64,000 bases of DNA from Polyodon spathula (GCF_017654505.1 NC_054559.1:9946281-10010280); one strand, 5' to 3'. Positions 1-21,479 are shown, counted from the stretch's first letter. The notes: generated by a model from the sequence alone, not told the origin. Translations and numbers: made by a program.

Positions 1-1067
1 ATTCTATTCAATTTCACAGATGAGTGGAGAATGACAAGCGGCAGGCAGGAAAATGGCCCAGACGTACATCAGTTCCAGAACACCGGAGAGACTGGGAAGC
101 GATTCACTTTAATTAGAAAAACCAACAGGAAGTGAAGGGGGTGTTCCGATAAGAATCATGCAGAACCTTTACTTGCAACATTGCTGCAGCTAGGGAAAAC
201 TGCAGAAAAGCACTTGGCATTATTTGTGGAAAACGGATATCAGTTATATGTGTGAAAAGACACACCACAGAATAATTTTAAAATTTCAATTTGATTGACA
301 CATTAGGTTTATATGCAGTTGATCGTCATGATTCTAGTTTGTGTTAATTCTAGCGGTGCAAACAAATTTACATAAAAATGCAACACAAGGTTTTACCAGT
401 GATTTTGACCAAGAAAACAGATGTATTTTTCTTCAACTAGCAAATTCATCATAAAACTTCTTGACACACACTTTAAAAAAAATCAGGTTAGGGATTTTCA
501 TCCTGTGAGTAAATTAATGTAATACAAGTACAATGAATTGAAAAGAACACATTAAAATCTGATGCACACTAAATCTACGTTTCAACTGATAATTATTAAT
601 GTCACTGGAAATTATTTTCAAACGTTTAACTCTAAGGAGTGTAAATGTGCAGTCACACTAACAAAGCCCACCAAACACAAAGTCCCGTGCATGATATAGG
701 GTCAATGCTAAAATTTCAGAAAGAATTCTGGAATACCTAAATAAAGCAATCAACACAAAAACTAACAAATGTGCAAGTAAATCACAGCAGAAGTCTGTTA
801 CATCCTGAAAAGGCAAGGTTTGGACTTGTACAGTCTACATGTTTTCCAGTTTGCAGCATCTGACCACTCAAAGGATTCTGGTCCCACGACTCCAATATAA
901 ACATGATTGTTACCGACTACTTCAAGACTAAGAGATCAAACAAAAAAAAACATGTTTAAGTTAAAAACCAAACCATTGTCATGTAAAAGGCACACTGACC
1001 TGAAGTTGCATAAATTATGGAGCATTTGGAAAAATACAAACTTGCCTCCAATAAAACTATTTACAGC
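1..1067. other. TNRC6A intron 4, unique AT-rich DNA
   Basis: This non-coding stretch continues left out of the window as part of the intron after the 22-nt exon. I see no exon, RNA gene or recognisable repeat, only short A-runs. The one ORF near its right end has no family resemblance. Confidence 0.5.
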
Positions 1068-1075
1068 ACTAAACA

Positions 1076-3728
1076 TGGGATGCACCGAAAATCGGTAGCC
1101 TATCAGCATGGCACCAATATAAGGGGGGGGGGGATAAAAAATCGGTGATTGACAGTTTTAGTCATTTTAGCCGATAATGTACAACGATATTCATGCTTGA
1201 ATTTCTTTCAGCACAGAGTGTAATGTTTGGTCAGGCGTGCTTACTGTACTAAATGACGCAAGAACACCGATTCAGTCATTTTCCCAGTGCTCAAAAGAGC
1301 GGCGTTTTTTTTTTTTTTTTTTTTTTTTTAATAGAGACAATAGGATAGCTGAATTGTGTGCAGCAGAACAGACTTGACATTACATCCAACGATGAACAGT
1401 GAGTACAATAGTATTCTGATGCTTTTTACAGAAAGCTCTCTGAATATTTAAGACTGTGTCCAAACAGCAAAACAAGTCCTCCTAGTTAGCGCAGACAGCT
1501 GGGTCATTACATTATTATTAATTATATTTAAATGTACTTCAAAATTGCCTATTTTTTGTTTATCTTGCTTAATTTGCATTGGTTTCAGATGTATTCATAT
1601 ATGTATGAAATTGATCACTGTGCCGTCTTTTGTGAAGTAACATTCAACATCTCAGCAATACACAGGAGGCCCTGCACCACAGTCTCAACACTGACAAAAA
1701 AAAATAGCTGCTTCCGCATCTAGCACTCAAAGAATATCACAGACATTTGCAGAGCTTTTTGAGACGTTACAGTAATAAAACTAGGAGTTGCTAGCAACTA
1801 TAAAGGCTTCCAAGAAAACATGGTTCAATCATCACAAATAAATCGCCAATACAGCTCGCTACGTTTCCTATAATTGATGGGCTGCTTAAGTTGTATCGTG
1901 TATAGAGCATAATCTTACGCTGAAGTTTAAGTGCACTGATCTGTGTTAGATACAGCTGAGGAGCTATAGGCCAATTTGTGGGTTTTGAACCTTAGCAGAG
2001 GTCAAAGGTTATGGGTAATGACTTTTTTGTAAAGCATGTATGACTTCCTATGTGTTCCATATGAACTATGTCTATCTGTGATCCCTGAGGCGCAAGGAAC
2101 CAGTTTTTAGCTTGACCTTTTGGAAAGGTCAAAGGTCATGGGTGATGACTTTTTTTTTTTTTTTTTTTTTTTTTAACAGAGCACATGACTTCCTATAAGT
2201 GTTTCATTATAACTGACCACATCGGCACGCCCTAGGAGATAATTTAAATGTAAATTCCAATATGGCCGCCAAACTATGTGACCAATCTGCTTTCGATTTT
2301 AGCGGTTATTACTTTTATGGACCGCACAACTGTACCAACATACGTGCAACACTGTTCTTGTTATTAGTCATTTTCTGTCATTTAGTCTGTTCTGTCTTAG
2401 TCATTTTTCAATTATCAATATGGCCGCCAAACCATGTGACCAAAACACCATTTTGAAATCGACAGTACGTCACATTACCCTCTACTATCTTGCTCAGTTT
2501 CATGTCTCTAGTGTATTGTAGTATGGATTTATACTTTAATATATGTAAATATAGCACTCGTGAAATAGTTATTTTGATCGCTGCATCCATGTTTAACGAA
2601 AAAGCAGGTATTTTACAAAATTCAGAAAGGACCTTGTCCTGAGCAAACGTGACAATTTTGGTGCCGATCAACACTGCAGTTTCAGACAAGATCTTCGAAT
2701 ATTTTGCGCAAATCCAACGTGGCGAGCAAACCAACCGTCCAATTGATTTTGTTTCAATGTTTTCTTTTTATAGTCCATTCGTGCGCTATATGTTGACATT
2801 GACATATCTCCATGTTAGATCGTTTTTGTCGACAAGAGTTTCACAAGATGTAGCTTAGCGGGCAAAACTACACATAGGCATCTACTTACGTATGCGTTTT
2901 CATGAGTCTGCGACAAACTTTTGGCGGAAAAAGAATAATAAACACAGCAATAACAATAGGCTTCCCAGCCTTTGGAAGCCTAACAATGACTTGGATCGCA
3001 TTATTGAGAAGTGATAATACGAGTGATCAGGACAGGATTTATCAGTATGCACTACATGAAGAGGTATGTGATAAATACAGTGAACAAGTGGTGGGGCTTG
3101 GCTGGAGATGCAGTACCGAGTGTCCTGTTGACATGCAGTGCCTTTTAAACCTGTCATACTGTGAAAAACAATACTTTTAAACAGCGTGTGTAAAATAAAC
3201 AGCGTATGATGTGAAAATAAATTGGACCTGATGTGCCTACAGCCGCTAAGGGTTAAAACAAGAATTTAACGAACGCTGTTGTAGTTGACACTATGTAGGC
3301 TGCATTTTTCTTTTTTACTGTAAAAGTTAGAATACGCAATGTTTGACAGCAAGTGGGTATAAGTTAAACGTCACATATTTTTCTACAGAAGTGTTTACTA
3401 GTATAAATGCAAAAAGTCGTGTGACTACTGTAAAACAAATGCATAAATTGCTGTCAAGCACAAAATACTGTTATTCTTTGTATTCATTTTCTGAAATGAA
3501 ACAAGTAAACCATATCCGTTTATTTGTCATAAATAAAGTAAACGATATCTGTTCATTTTTAAACACGTACGATTATAAAACAGTTTAAATATAGGCCCTA
3601 TGCCTTGTTCTAGTAGTTTAAAATAGCTTAACCGCACTATTATCTGCATCTTATCTCCATCAGCCGGTATGGGTAGATAACCATCGGCCATCTATTTCGG
3701 CCAAGAAAATTTTTACCAGTGCACTCCT
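1076..3728. mobile_element. hAT-like DNA transposon, non-autonomous or decayed, 2.65 kb
   Basis: The left end reads TGGGATGCACCGAAAATCGG. The right end, reverse-complemented, reads AGGAGTGCACTGGTAAAAAT. Both resemble the (C/T)AGGG-type GTGCACCG termini of hAT elements. They are flanked by near-identical 8-bp duplications, ACTAAACA (1068-1075) and ACTAAATA (3729-3736), the length expected for hAT. No transposase with a recognisable BED finger or hAT dimerisation domain is seen inside. The interior holds a G10 run, a 27-T run and a set of diverged duplicated segments (1976-2450), so it may itself be composite. Confidence 0.7.
1976..2450 (+). repeat. Diverged internal duplications with AGGTCA direct repeats
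   Basis: Two pairs of related segments are visible. An AGGTCAAAGGT(T/C)ATGGGT(A/G)ATGACTTTTTT block occurs at about 1999 and 2126, each followed about 30-45 bases later by a ATGACTTCCTAT string. A CAATATGGCCGCCAAAC(T/C)ATGTGACCAA block occurs at about 2258 and 2417. The copy at 2126-2138 is a perfect DR1 nuclear-receptor element (two AGGTCA half-sites one base apart). This is probably old repeat structure inside the hAT-like element rather than a functional enhancer. Confidence 0.55.
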
Positions 3729-3736
3729 ACTAAATA

Positions 3737-6700
3737 CTTGTTGTTTAACTTAATTTCTATTTCTAAAAAGGTATGTACTAATACTGTAAAACAGTATAGC
3801 AAGTGAAAGCTACCAACACAAAAAGCTGCTACCCCCCTAGTCTGGGAAAATCTAAAGTAGAAGCATTTTTACCACTCTCAGTCTAGAACCTGTTCCTTGC
3901 AGGCTTACACAGTCAGAAGTACCGAATGTAGTTTTTCAACCTTCATTACCGGAAACCCTTTTAGTCTTGGCAACATCAGCCAACACAAATAAGAGCTTTA
4001 CGCAGCAAACTTGATTCTTGTTGCATTTTCACTTCAACGCAAAGTCAGCACTGACTATCCGTTACTTATCTTGCGCTACAACTACAATTGAATTTACTAA
4101 ATAGCACTTCATACAAACCATTCATACAAAGTTTACTTTGTTCAGAAATGCTTTCTGTACAGAGATTGTGTTGCCTTACCCGTGACATTTCATACCCCCT
4201 CCTGAGACTTCCCCAGTCTCTGCACTTTAAAAACTGCTGTACGTCGCTCTGCGATTGCAAAACAAACTGATGACCCAATTACTATTTACATAAATCAAGC
4301 AAAAACAAACCTGAAGGCAAGGGAAAAAAAAAGAAAAACTGCAAATAGTGGAGAGGTTTTAGGTCGCAGTTTTTAAGAGGAGAGATTCCAAAGGGAGACG
4401 TTTCCAACTTCAGTTGCTTTCCCACTCTGCAGATTTCATTAGAAAATGGAGAAGCATGGTGTCATTTTACTGTTACAAGAGCACGGCTTGCCAACTCCTC
4501 CTGTTGTAGGGGCCCAGAGAGTGACTTGAGCTCAGGAGAAGAGGAAAATAAAAAAAAAACATTTCGGGCAGCTGCCTACACAAATCTACTGCAGATGGAA
4601 AATTGCTTCATCCCAAACAGATCGACTTTCAGCAAATAGAAAAACAAACACCGGCGTAAATAAAAGGTGGCAGCAGCAACAGTGAAATACTTTGCATTTA
4701 TGCAGACTGTCCATGCTGCTCCCCCTGAGCGCTGTTTTGTCTTGCTTTAATTGTACAGTAAACCACTTCCCTTAGATTTTCATGCACCAGAGATGTCAGC
4801 TGTGGAATGCTAAAGGGCAGGCAGAGGAAGTCTGGCTTTCATGCCGGCACACGTAAGCTGCAGCAGTGGTAGAAATTTCGCTGAAAGAAAAAAACAAAAA
4901 AGTACTGTACTCACTAGCGCGCTGTTCTGGAAAAAAACCTAAATTGTTTACTTATGTTAACTCTTAGCTGACCGCGTTAAATCACAAAGATTTTTTCCTG
5001 GCTGCATCATTGTTGAAGTGCTGTCTGATGACAATTACTGATGGCGCTCTCACTGGAGTGGTTTCTAAATACTATAATGCTTTATATGCTACAGAACTGG
5101 AATTCAAAACATACCAGCATATCAAAACCTGGTGTTACTACAGCCAGCACTTGGTTATCCGTTAACCAGATACACGTCAGTCGAGTTTTACCGCCCTTGT
5201 ACTAAAAATAAGATTTCCGACTGTCACCAGTGTTCTGATACAAAGCCCAATTTAACAGTCTTACAATTTAACTGAATATCCGTCATAACCCGCGTTTAAA
5301 AAAAATACTCTAATGCCAAATCAGTCTGTCTTAGTGTGCAGTTACACAGCGCTTCCTCCAGTTTCACCTGACAAAAATGCAGCCAAAACAAAGCGAACGA
5401 GACAAACTAGGGTAATGTACAGGTTCTAGATAGCGAGATGTATTTTTTACATTTTTTTATATGTGATCTTTATTTGTTTTTGTGCATCTTCATTTACAAG
5501 CGAACTGTGACACTAGGGCCTTATCGAGCACTATATTCTGCAATTTTGAATACTGTTTTAATTCTGGAAACTTTAATCTTTTGGTTTTGCTAAATTGCAT
5601 TGCCTTTTACGCAGACGGTTTGGGAGTTTTCTACTGTTTGTCACCACGCCACACTCACCAGTCAACAAATACGTACCGGATTTAAAAGTATGTACTGTAT
5701 TGCCATTAACTTGTGTCTATAGTTTTGGCAAGGGATATTTTCAGAATCCTTTCGTTCTGAATTTACTTATTCTATTGAAAATATAGTACTGTACCAATAA
5801 AACCAATACAGTTCTTTCAACTACGTATTTGATATTGTATTTTTTTTTGTTCTCTGAAAAAACAGACAAGGGTTGGAACGGAGTAAACTGAAATAATCAG
5901 GTATACGTCACACATATTTAACTGTCACCAAATTCAAAATTTTTATAGGGTCGGATATGCGAGTGCCGACTGTATAACAAGCAGGTTCGTCTTTACAATT
6001 GGCTAAGGAAACAACATTTCTCTGCTTGTCCAAGCTTGATGCATACAGATTTGCACATACCTTACATTCAAAACTATTGACAATTCTAGACTTGGGTAAA
6101 GGCAGGACAAAGAATTATCCCAGCTATATTAACTAAATTTTTACAAAATTATGAGCTATTGATACAACTGATATTTCACTAACGTTATTTGCATAAAAAA
6201 AACACATTGTGTATATTTTGAGTGGAATGATCCAAGGATTTTGTATTATCCACACTTGCTTAAATGTTACAATTCAAATCACAGTAAACATTGGATATGC
6301 ACAAAAATTAGTATTAAAGCTGTGATGAAAAAATGCAAAATGTAAACCAAAATGTCCCTAAAACATGCACGGACAGCTGTTTTAATGCAGGTAACAGAAC
6401 TTAAGCCTGTGAATAAATCCAGGTTAAGCTTTAGAAGGAAATTACACTTGAGAGAGTTAAAAAAAAAAATTATTAAAAATAGGATACATTCCTGTTTAAA
6501 TCTACAATATTTAAAAATAATGTTAAAAACGTTTCCTAGCTTAACCATTTTCTAATTTTAATTATTTAACGTTTTCATATTTTTCAGAAACACTTCCTAT
6601 CCTCACTTTTAAAATTAGTACATTTTTATAAGAACACTAACTGACCTAGGAGGTCATCTGTACACAATTAGCTTCCTGTACACTTGTGGCAGCAAACAAT

Positions 6701-6996
6701 TACAATAATAGGGCAAAAGTTATCAAACATAGCCCACATAACCTAGTGTAGCACAACAATCACAGCCAGATAATGCAAAGGGAGGTGTTTAAAATAATTT
6801 CACTACATAATGCATTTAAAAAATCTAAAAATAAAACCAGTACAAACTTTCCTTTAAAAAGGCAGCTTCAAGTTCACAGGGATAAATAAAAAGAATGGAT
6901 TTACTGAAGTCTCCTGAAAGAAATCTATTTTACAGAATATAATACTGAAAAAAAATTTGTGAATTGGATAAAACTGGATAGCATGGCCAACTGTAC
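3737..6996. other. TNRC6A intron 4, no genes seen
   Basis: AT-rich intronic DNA between the two hAT-like elements. Short ORFs occur on both strands without family resemblance or splice-site support. I see no repeat family I can name. Confidence 0.45.
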
Positions 6997-7004
6997 CCAA
7001 TTAG

Positions 7005-8023
7005 CAGGGCTGCAACAAAGGGTACATTTTGACATTCGAAGGTTGGAACACATTACCGAAGGAAGGTTCAAACCTTCTATGGTACTAATTTGCTGGTGAT
7101 ATCACCATAGTTGCTTGTTTATATTTGATTGAAAATCCCATTTTACAGGTAGGCCATATAAAACGGGAAAAAAAAAATGTCATGTAGTTTTAAAATGCAA
7201 TATATAGAACAGTAACCACATTTTTATAATTTAAATACAAATTTTAGTTTATGTACACATAATTGATGCTACTTGCGACATATACAGTAAGCTTGCATTG
7301 CAGCAGCACCAAGTGCAGCAGACTTAGGCAAAAAACAAACTTAAGTCCCTGTTCCAAGCAGGTTATCAGTCACTGTCACATTTTACTACTACTAAAAATA
7401 TTAATAGTAATAATTACGAACTTATGCTTGTTAAGTGACCCCAGAGATTGGATGTGCCTCCATGATACAAGACGCTTACAGTTTGCATTTAACTTTTTTC
7501 GGTCGTCTGGGCATTTAACCAAAAAAAAACCCAAAAAGCAGAGGAGTTGAGACATTTCTTTCAATACAGCTTACACTGTACAACGCTTTGCTGTCAAGAT
7601 AGAGAATGAAGAAATTAAAGGTTTGCCTCTGGATAATATAAGCTGGAGGGGGGAAAAGGACGGAACTCAGTTTTTTCGAAATTAAAACAGTGTTAGCGCA
7701 TATTTTGTATGTTTCAAACATATTCCACCATAACACTTGTCTTACACCGTCTTGTACACAAGGTATTCAGTACATATTTTACTGAAGCAATACAACCACT
7801 ACAGGTACCCCCCAGTGATTTGGATAATTTACCCTGCTGTAGAGATTATACAAATAAAAAGATTGAACTGTGCATGCAAGTGACATTTAATGTGCAATTT
7901 ATGGTATTCACACACTCAACCGATTTCTGTTAACAGAAAAAAAAAAAGTGCGTGAATGGCTTCTGATAAATCTTCGAATTCCTGGCTAGCTAACGAACCT
8001 TCAAACCTTCTAATAGAGCCCTA
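7005..8023. mobile_element. hAT-like non-autonomous element, 1.02 kb
   Basis: The left end begins CAGGGCTGCAACAAAGGG and the right end, reverse-complemented, begins TAGGGCTCTATTAGAAGG. The element is bordered by perfect 8-bp duplications CCAATTAG at 6997-7004 and 8024-8031. Subterminal GAAGGTT/AACCTTC motifs recur near both ends, in inverted orientation. It is too short for an hAT transposase, and no conserved protein is seen in its ORFs, so it would have been mobilised in trans. Confidence 0.75.
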
Positions 8024-8152
8024 CCAATTAGTGTGAATTTAAGCAGCTTTGGGGAAAAAGGCTGAGACAACTAAACCACATGGGCGCAACAGCCATCAAA
8101 TCAGATTCCTCTGCCCATGCTGGACTTAAGATGCAGACTACAGTTCAACTTA

Positions 8153-9775
8153 CAGCGCCAGTCAAAAGTTTGTGTACACCCGCTTGAAACCAGGTTTTTC
8201 ATGATTATCTATGCTTTTAACTTTATAAACTTGCCTATAAACGCTTAATATTTCATTATATGATGTGTATTTAAGCTGATAATCATAAGTGAATTGCATT
8301 CAAAAATGTATTTTTTAAATGAAAAAGTAAATCTTGTCAATTTCAATTAAATGGTCACCCAAAGCAAGGGGATTTCAGTCTGAAGCCCAAGTCAGTTAAA
8401 CGTCTGAAATGTGTATAACACGGTGTTAGAACACTGGCCTAAGTATAAAAGTGTCTTTGTTAGATGTTCTGAGTTAACTAGCATGTTACCTAATTAACCT
8501 TTTGTCACCAATTATTGTGAACAGGTGAGGGTCCATGACTACTATAAATATAGGTCATTGGCACAAGTTTGTCATTCCTGAATGTAAGGGAGCAGAAAAT
8601 GGCAAAATACGCTCAGTTAAGCAAAAAAAAAAAAAAAACAGTCTGTAAGTACTTTAAGAAATGAAGGTCAATCTTTTAGACAAATCGTCAGAACTTTGCA
8701 AGTGTCTGTAACTGCTGTGACCAAGACCATCAAACGATTTGAAGAAACTGGCACTCATGAGGACCGAACAAGGTCAGGCAGGCCAAGGGCGACCTCAGAA
8801 TCAGAGAACAAGTTAATTAGAGTCAAAAGTCTGCGAAACCGGCGATTAACTGCCCCTGAAATACATGCTCAGCTAAATGCTACTAGAAGAACAGATGTTT
8901 CAACATCAACTGTTCAGAGGAGATTGCGTGAAGCTGGCCTAACTGGAAGAATTGCTGCAAAGAAACCATTGTTAAGAGTGCAGAATAAGAGGAAGATGCT
9001 TGCCTGGGCCACAAAACTGGACGTTTGAGGAGTGGAAGTCGGTCTTATGGACCGATGAGTCAAAATTTGAAATTTGGGTCCAACCACCGAGTATTTGTAA
9101 AACGCAGAGAGCGTGTGCGCATGAGTTCTGCATGTGTGGTTCCTACTGTCAAGCATGGAGGAGGCAGTGTCATGGTCTGGGATTGCTTTGCTGGTGACAG
9201 AGTTGGTTATCTTTACCAAGCCCATGGCAAGCTCAACCAGCATGGCTATCATAGCATACTTCAGAGGCATGCCGTTCCATCAGGATTACGGCAAGTTGGG
9301 CAGACCTTCATTCTTTAGCAAGATAATGACCCGGAACACACCTCAAAGGAAAGTGAAGGACAACTCAATCTAACGACCTGGCCTGACCAGTCTCCAGACC
9401 GCAATCCCACAGAACTTGTATGGGACGAACTGGGCAGAAGTCAAAGCAAAGCTACCCACAAGCGTCCTAATCTCTGGGAATTGCTGCAGAAGAGCTGGGA
9501 AGACATGTCGGGTGTTTTCCTGCTGAAACTTGTTAACTGAATGCCTCGTGTTTGTGAGGCTATTATTATGGAAAAGGGTGGCTATTTTGAGGAATCCAAG
9601 ATTGAGGCAATTTTCAATTTTCTTGAACATTGCTTTGATACTCCTTATGTTTTGTATGTTGTAACATGTGTTTTCATTTTCAAGTATTTACAGAAACGTA
9701 TATGACGTAAAACATTGTCAATTATGAAAAAAAACTAGTTTCCAGCAAGTGCACTCAAACTTTTGACTGGTACTG
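8153..9775 (+). mobile_element. Tc1-like transposon, copy 1 (1.62 kb)
   Basis: The termini CAGCGCCAGTCAAAAGTTTG and, at the right end, CAAACTTTTGACTGGTACTG form inverted repeats next to TA dinucleotides (8151-8152 and 9776-9777), the target of Tc1/mariner elements. The inside carries a transposase pseudogene in plus orientation. A second copy of the same family lies at 51622-53221 in the opposite orientation. The length is normal for full-length Tc1 elements. Confidence 0.9.
8599..9604 (+). pseudogene. Tc1-like transposase pseudogene, copy 1
   Basis: A DDE/D transposase read in pieces. From ATG 8599 the frame (MAKYAQLSK) runs into a 16-A tract at 8623-8638 and shifts. The next frame gives the helix-turn-helix domain with the GRPR-like hook SGRPRATSESEN (8696-9025). 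After another shift, WTFEEWKSVLWTDESKFEI (about 9018) carries the first catalytic Asp. A further frame has VKHGGGSVMVWDCFAG. QDNDPEHTSK, with the second Asp, follows an in-frame stop. NPTELVWDEL carries the third acidic residue, and the C-terminus ends GGYFEESK. Several frameshifts and stops make it inactive. The usual stop after FEESKI is also lost. Confidence 0.88.
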
Positions 9776-9777
9776 TA

Positions 9778-12574
9778 TATCTACCCCCCTGCATTCTCTG
9801 CACTACACGGAATTCATAAATGTGTGGTCTACATGGAATAAGGTAAACAAAAAAATGGAGGCAAAATACTTTTCATCCTTAATTATTCATCAGCATATTC
9901 ATCAGACTGGAAAAAACAGCATGCATGGTTAAATATTCATGTTTAAAACTTTTTTCTACTAAAACTATTAACAAAAACACAACTTGCTTGAGTTGAACAC
10001 AACACATGGCAATCTGCAATAGTTATAGTAAATGTAAATAAACAAGGCTTACTTGCAACATGCATGACTCTGGACCCAAAGTGCTTCTGCAGTAAGCCTA
10101 ATAGTAAAGGTTTGTTTAGTTTGAGGGAGGGAGTCTTGTGATGGAAACATCACTTAGCAACCACTAGGGCTTGAAGAAACAAAAACAACTCAGATTAAGA
10201 TCGCAGGCATGATGAAAATAACCTTAGAAAGAGTTTCCAGGGTTACTGTCATTTCTGAAGGTTGTTTTATTGAATTAAAAACGGTTCCAGGTCTGTACTA
10301 TCTGTGAAACTAAGAGCACTTAGAAGTTGTTTAGACAGATTTTTTCAAAATATACAGGTCTGTGTGTAAATCTGAACACTGGTGATCATCTGCTCCAACC
10401 ACATTTGCCCATTACTGAAATTGCAGTGCAAGGGATTCAGACTGCAATCAACACCAAGCTCTCTTTTAAACAGATGGTTAAGAGGGCTTAACATTTGACT
10501 TCTGATAAAGCACAGCTTGTAATAAAATCTGGAAACGGGGAAGGGATATACACACCCTCATTGATTATAATTGTGCCAATTCAACTAACAAAATCTAGGG
10601 GAGCCCTTGTGTAAGGCCCATACAATAAGGTGCAAATGCTTAAAAAAAGTCATAAAAATAGAAAAACGTTACATGCTAGGAAATGAAGAATTCAGTACTC
10701 TGAAATGTTTAACAAACTGCAGGCCTTTATTCTTTATAAGGCTACAGGGATGCCTAATTTTTCACCATCAATATCGTTCTTCAAAAAAGCAGATGCATCG
10801 ATTTATCGATGTCATGAAAGTGTTGAAAAAAAATCCAAAAACAAAAAACCTGCAGTAATGGAGCAGTGGATGTTACTGTGTAACATTGCTAGCAAAAACA
10901 TATGCATATTAACTGCAAATAGTAATTAAATATAACCTTTAAATATAAATTTGAACCTTATTTCGTGTTTATTTGTACCATTTGGGAGTCAAAGCAAAAA
11001 CCAGAAGAAAGTTGTTTAAATCCATAACGAGTCAGAGTAACCATCAATCTAATTTTTAAAAAGTTATCACTGTCCACAGCAGTTTATTAACAAGAATGTT
11101 GTCCATGGCTTACATTTGAAGCAATGAAGCTTTGTTACAATAGACAATGTACAGAGTTAATGTATTTAACATACTGCGTGCAATCATTCCATATGGGGGA
11201 GGAGGGTTTACAACTGCTCTCAAAATGCCTTTAGAAAAACTGAACTACCGTAGTCTCCGGCTAAGAGAATACCTCTCAGGAAGCAAGCAGTGCTCTTAAA
11301 GCCGAAGCGTTCTCTAAGACAGACAGTGTTCTTAGCCACCAGACACAATGACTCAATAAATAAATATGCATTACTTGTCATGACACACGTGCAACATACA
11401 AAACAAAATAAGTAAAAGAAAAGCAATAGGCAAATGTATGTTAATAAATTATAATAGACAAACTAACATTAATAAACTGTTAAACTAAATTACACAGCAA
11501 CCCTACACACTTTAAATGCAGCAGCAACATACAAGGCATGCAATTTATTTAACACAATGGTGAAGCAACTCACCAAAATGGGAAACACCAATTGTGACTG
11601 ATTCAAGTAAATGATATGACAACAGTTCTGGAAAGATTTAATAAACCAATCAGTGTGCCTCAAGACACTTGCGTGATTACTAGTCACATTTGAAATGACT
11701 GAATAAACCATTTTAATTCATTTGATGACGACAAGTTATCAGGTTATAAAACAGTACTGTATCCACAGTGAACGAATCTATCAGTGCCAAAAACATGTTC
11801 TTTAGCCACAGCATTTACAATGGGAAAAACAAGCGTGTTCCCTTATGAGAAGTGTTCTCTTGGGAGGTGCGCCTATATGCAGACTACATACAAACACTCC
11901 CATCTTCTGGTTATGCCAGCAGCAAGACAACTAAATGTCAAATATGAGCAACAGTAAGACATGCTGGAACATCTTTTCTCTGTAAACCAAATGTCCTGTG
12001 ATAACTTGTGCCCTGACAAAGTATCTGAGACATGTTTCCACTCTTTTTACATCTGCCCTATAGAAAATACAATGCTGGCGAGAAAACGATTACCTTTGAA
12101 TTGAAGAGCCATTTACCACTAAAATCGCATGTAGTGTTTTATAGTTGTGTAACTGCACAGATAAAATCCCTGAATATAAGAATTTAGGAGCATCAAATTC
12201 AAATCAGGACTCAGAAAAGTCAAGCTAAAGCTCCTTTTGCAGAGAATCAAATTGCTTTAGAAAAAACAACCCCGAAACATACCCCTTACTAAATGCCATT
12301 CTCCGGATGGACAGATTTAGTTATATTTTACTGTGCATAACTTATGAAAAGCCCTAACCCTTTAAAGCCAACCCCACGGGAAATACAGGTACCAGCTCCA
12401 TACTGTTTCATAGTATCAGTTATTTTTTGCAAGCTATTTTTAATGTCATTGGGTTGCATTGCTGGCTTGATTCCAAAGTAGACAAAAGATACTGAAACAT
12501 AAAAAGGTGGTACCAATGTCCCAAAGAAAATGCAACTTACACCTTGTCACAACATTCCAAAACATTTCTCTTAC
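9778..12574. other. TNRC6A intron 4, no genes seen
   Basis: Intronic DNA between the Tc1-like element and the 22-nt exon. Only unrelated short ORFs are present. No acceptor followed by a TNRC6-like continuation (VPE..., Gln-rich) was found, so the following exon is left of the window. Confidence 0.45.
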
Positions 12575-21365
<8,791 letters not shown>

Positions 21366-21370
<5 letters not shown>

Positions 21371-21479
21371 GAATATAAAGTGCAACAGAGCGAATTTGAA
21401 AGCAAATTCTATAAGGCTACAGGAGTTCAATATGTTTGCAGCATTGAGGACAGAAACACTTGACCTGCACAGCCGCCAT
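21366..21479 (-). CDS. tnrc6a: TNRC6A exon 1: 5' UTR, start codon and first donor site
   Basis: Read on the minus strand, this segment ends ATG-AG followed by gtaagt at 21365-21360, a strong splice donor. ATG is at 21370-21368, and the two following bases give the first two positions of Arg2, completed by the A that opens the next exon. The main ATG is in a weak context, with T at -3. The upstream limit is not determined: I give the part containing the upstream ORF, and the exon probably continues toward 21500-21560. A CCAAT-type box lies at 21645-21649 and an ETS-like GGAAGTG near 21550, but I see no CpG island, so this may be an alternative or internal leader exon. Only five bases are main coding sequence. 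Confidence 0.7.
21417..21479 (-). promoter_or_regulatory. Upstream ORF in the TNRC6A leader (20 codons)
   Basis: An ATG at 21479-21477 opens a 20-codon ORF that ends at TAG 21419-21417, 46 bases before the main ATG. Its context is strong (A at -3, G at +4), unlike the weak context of the main start. The peptide begins MAAVQV and has a Cys-rich middle with four cysteines in seven residues. It could limit translation of the main frame by engaging scanning ribosomes. Whether the transcript starts far enough upstream to include it is not shown by the sequence. Confidence 0.45.

Noticed and set aside
8914..9270. 118-codon minus-strand ORF across Tc1 copy 1, and its counterpart at 52088-52312
   Set aside because: Antisense shadows of the transposase; the real coding sense is shown by the HTH and DDE motifs on the other strand.
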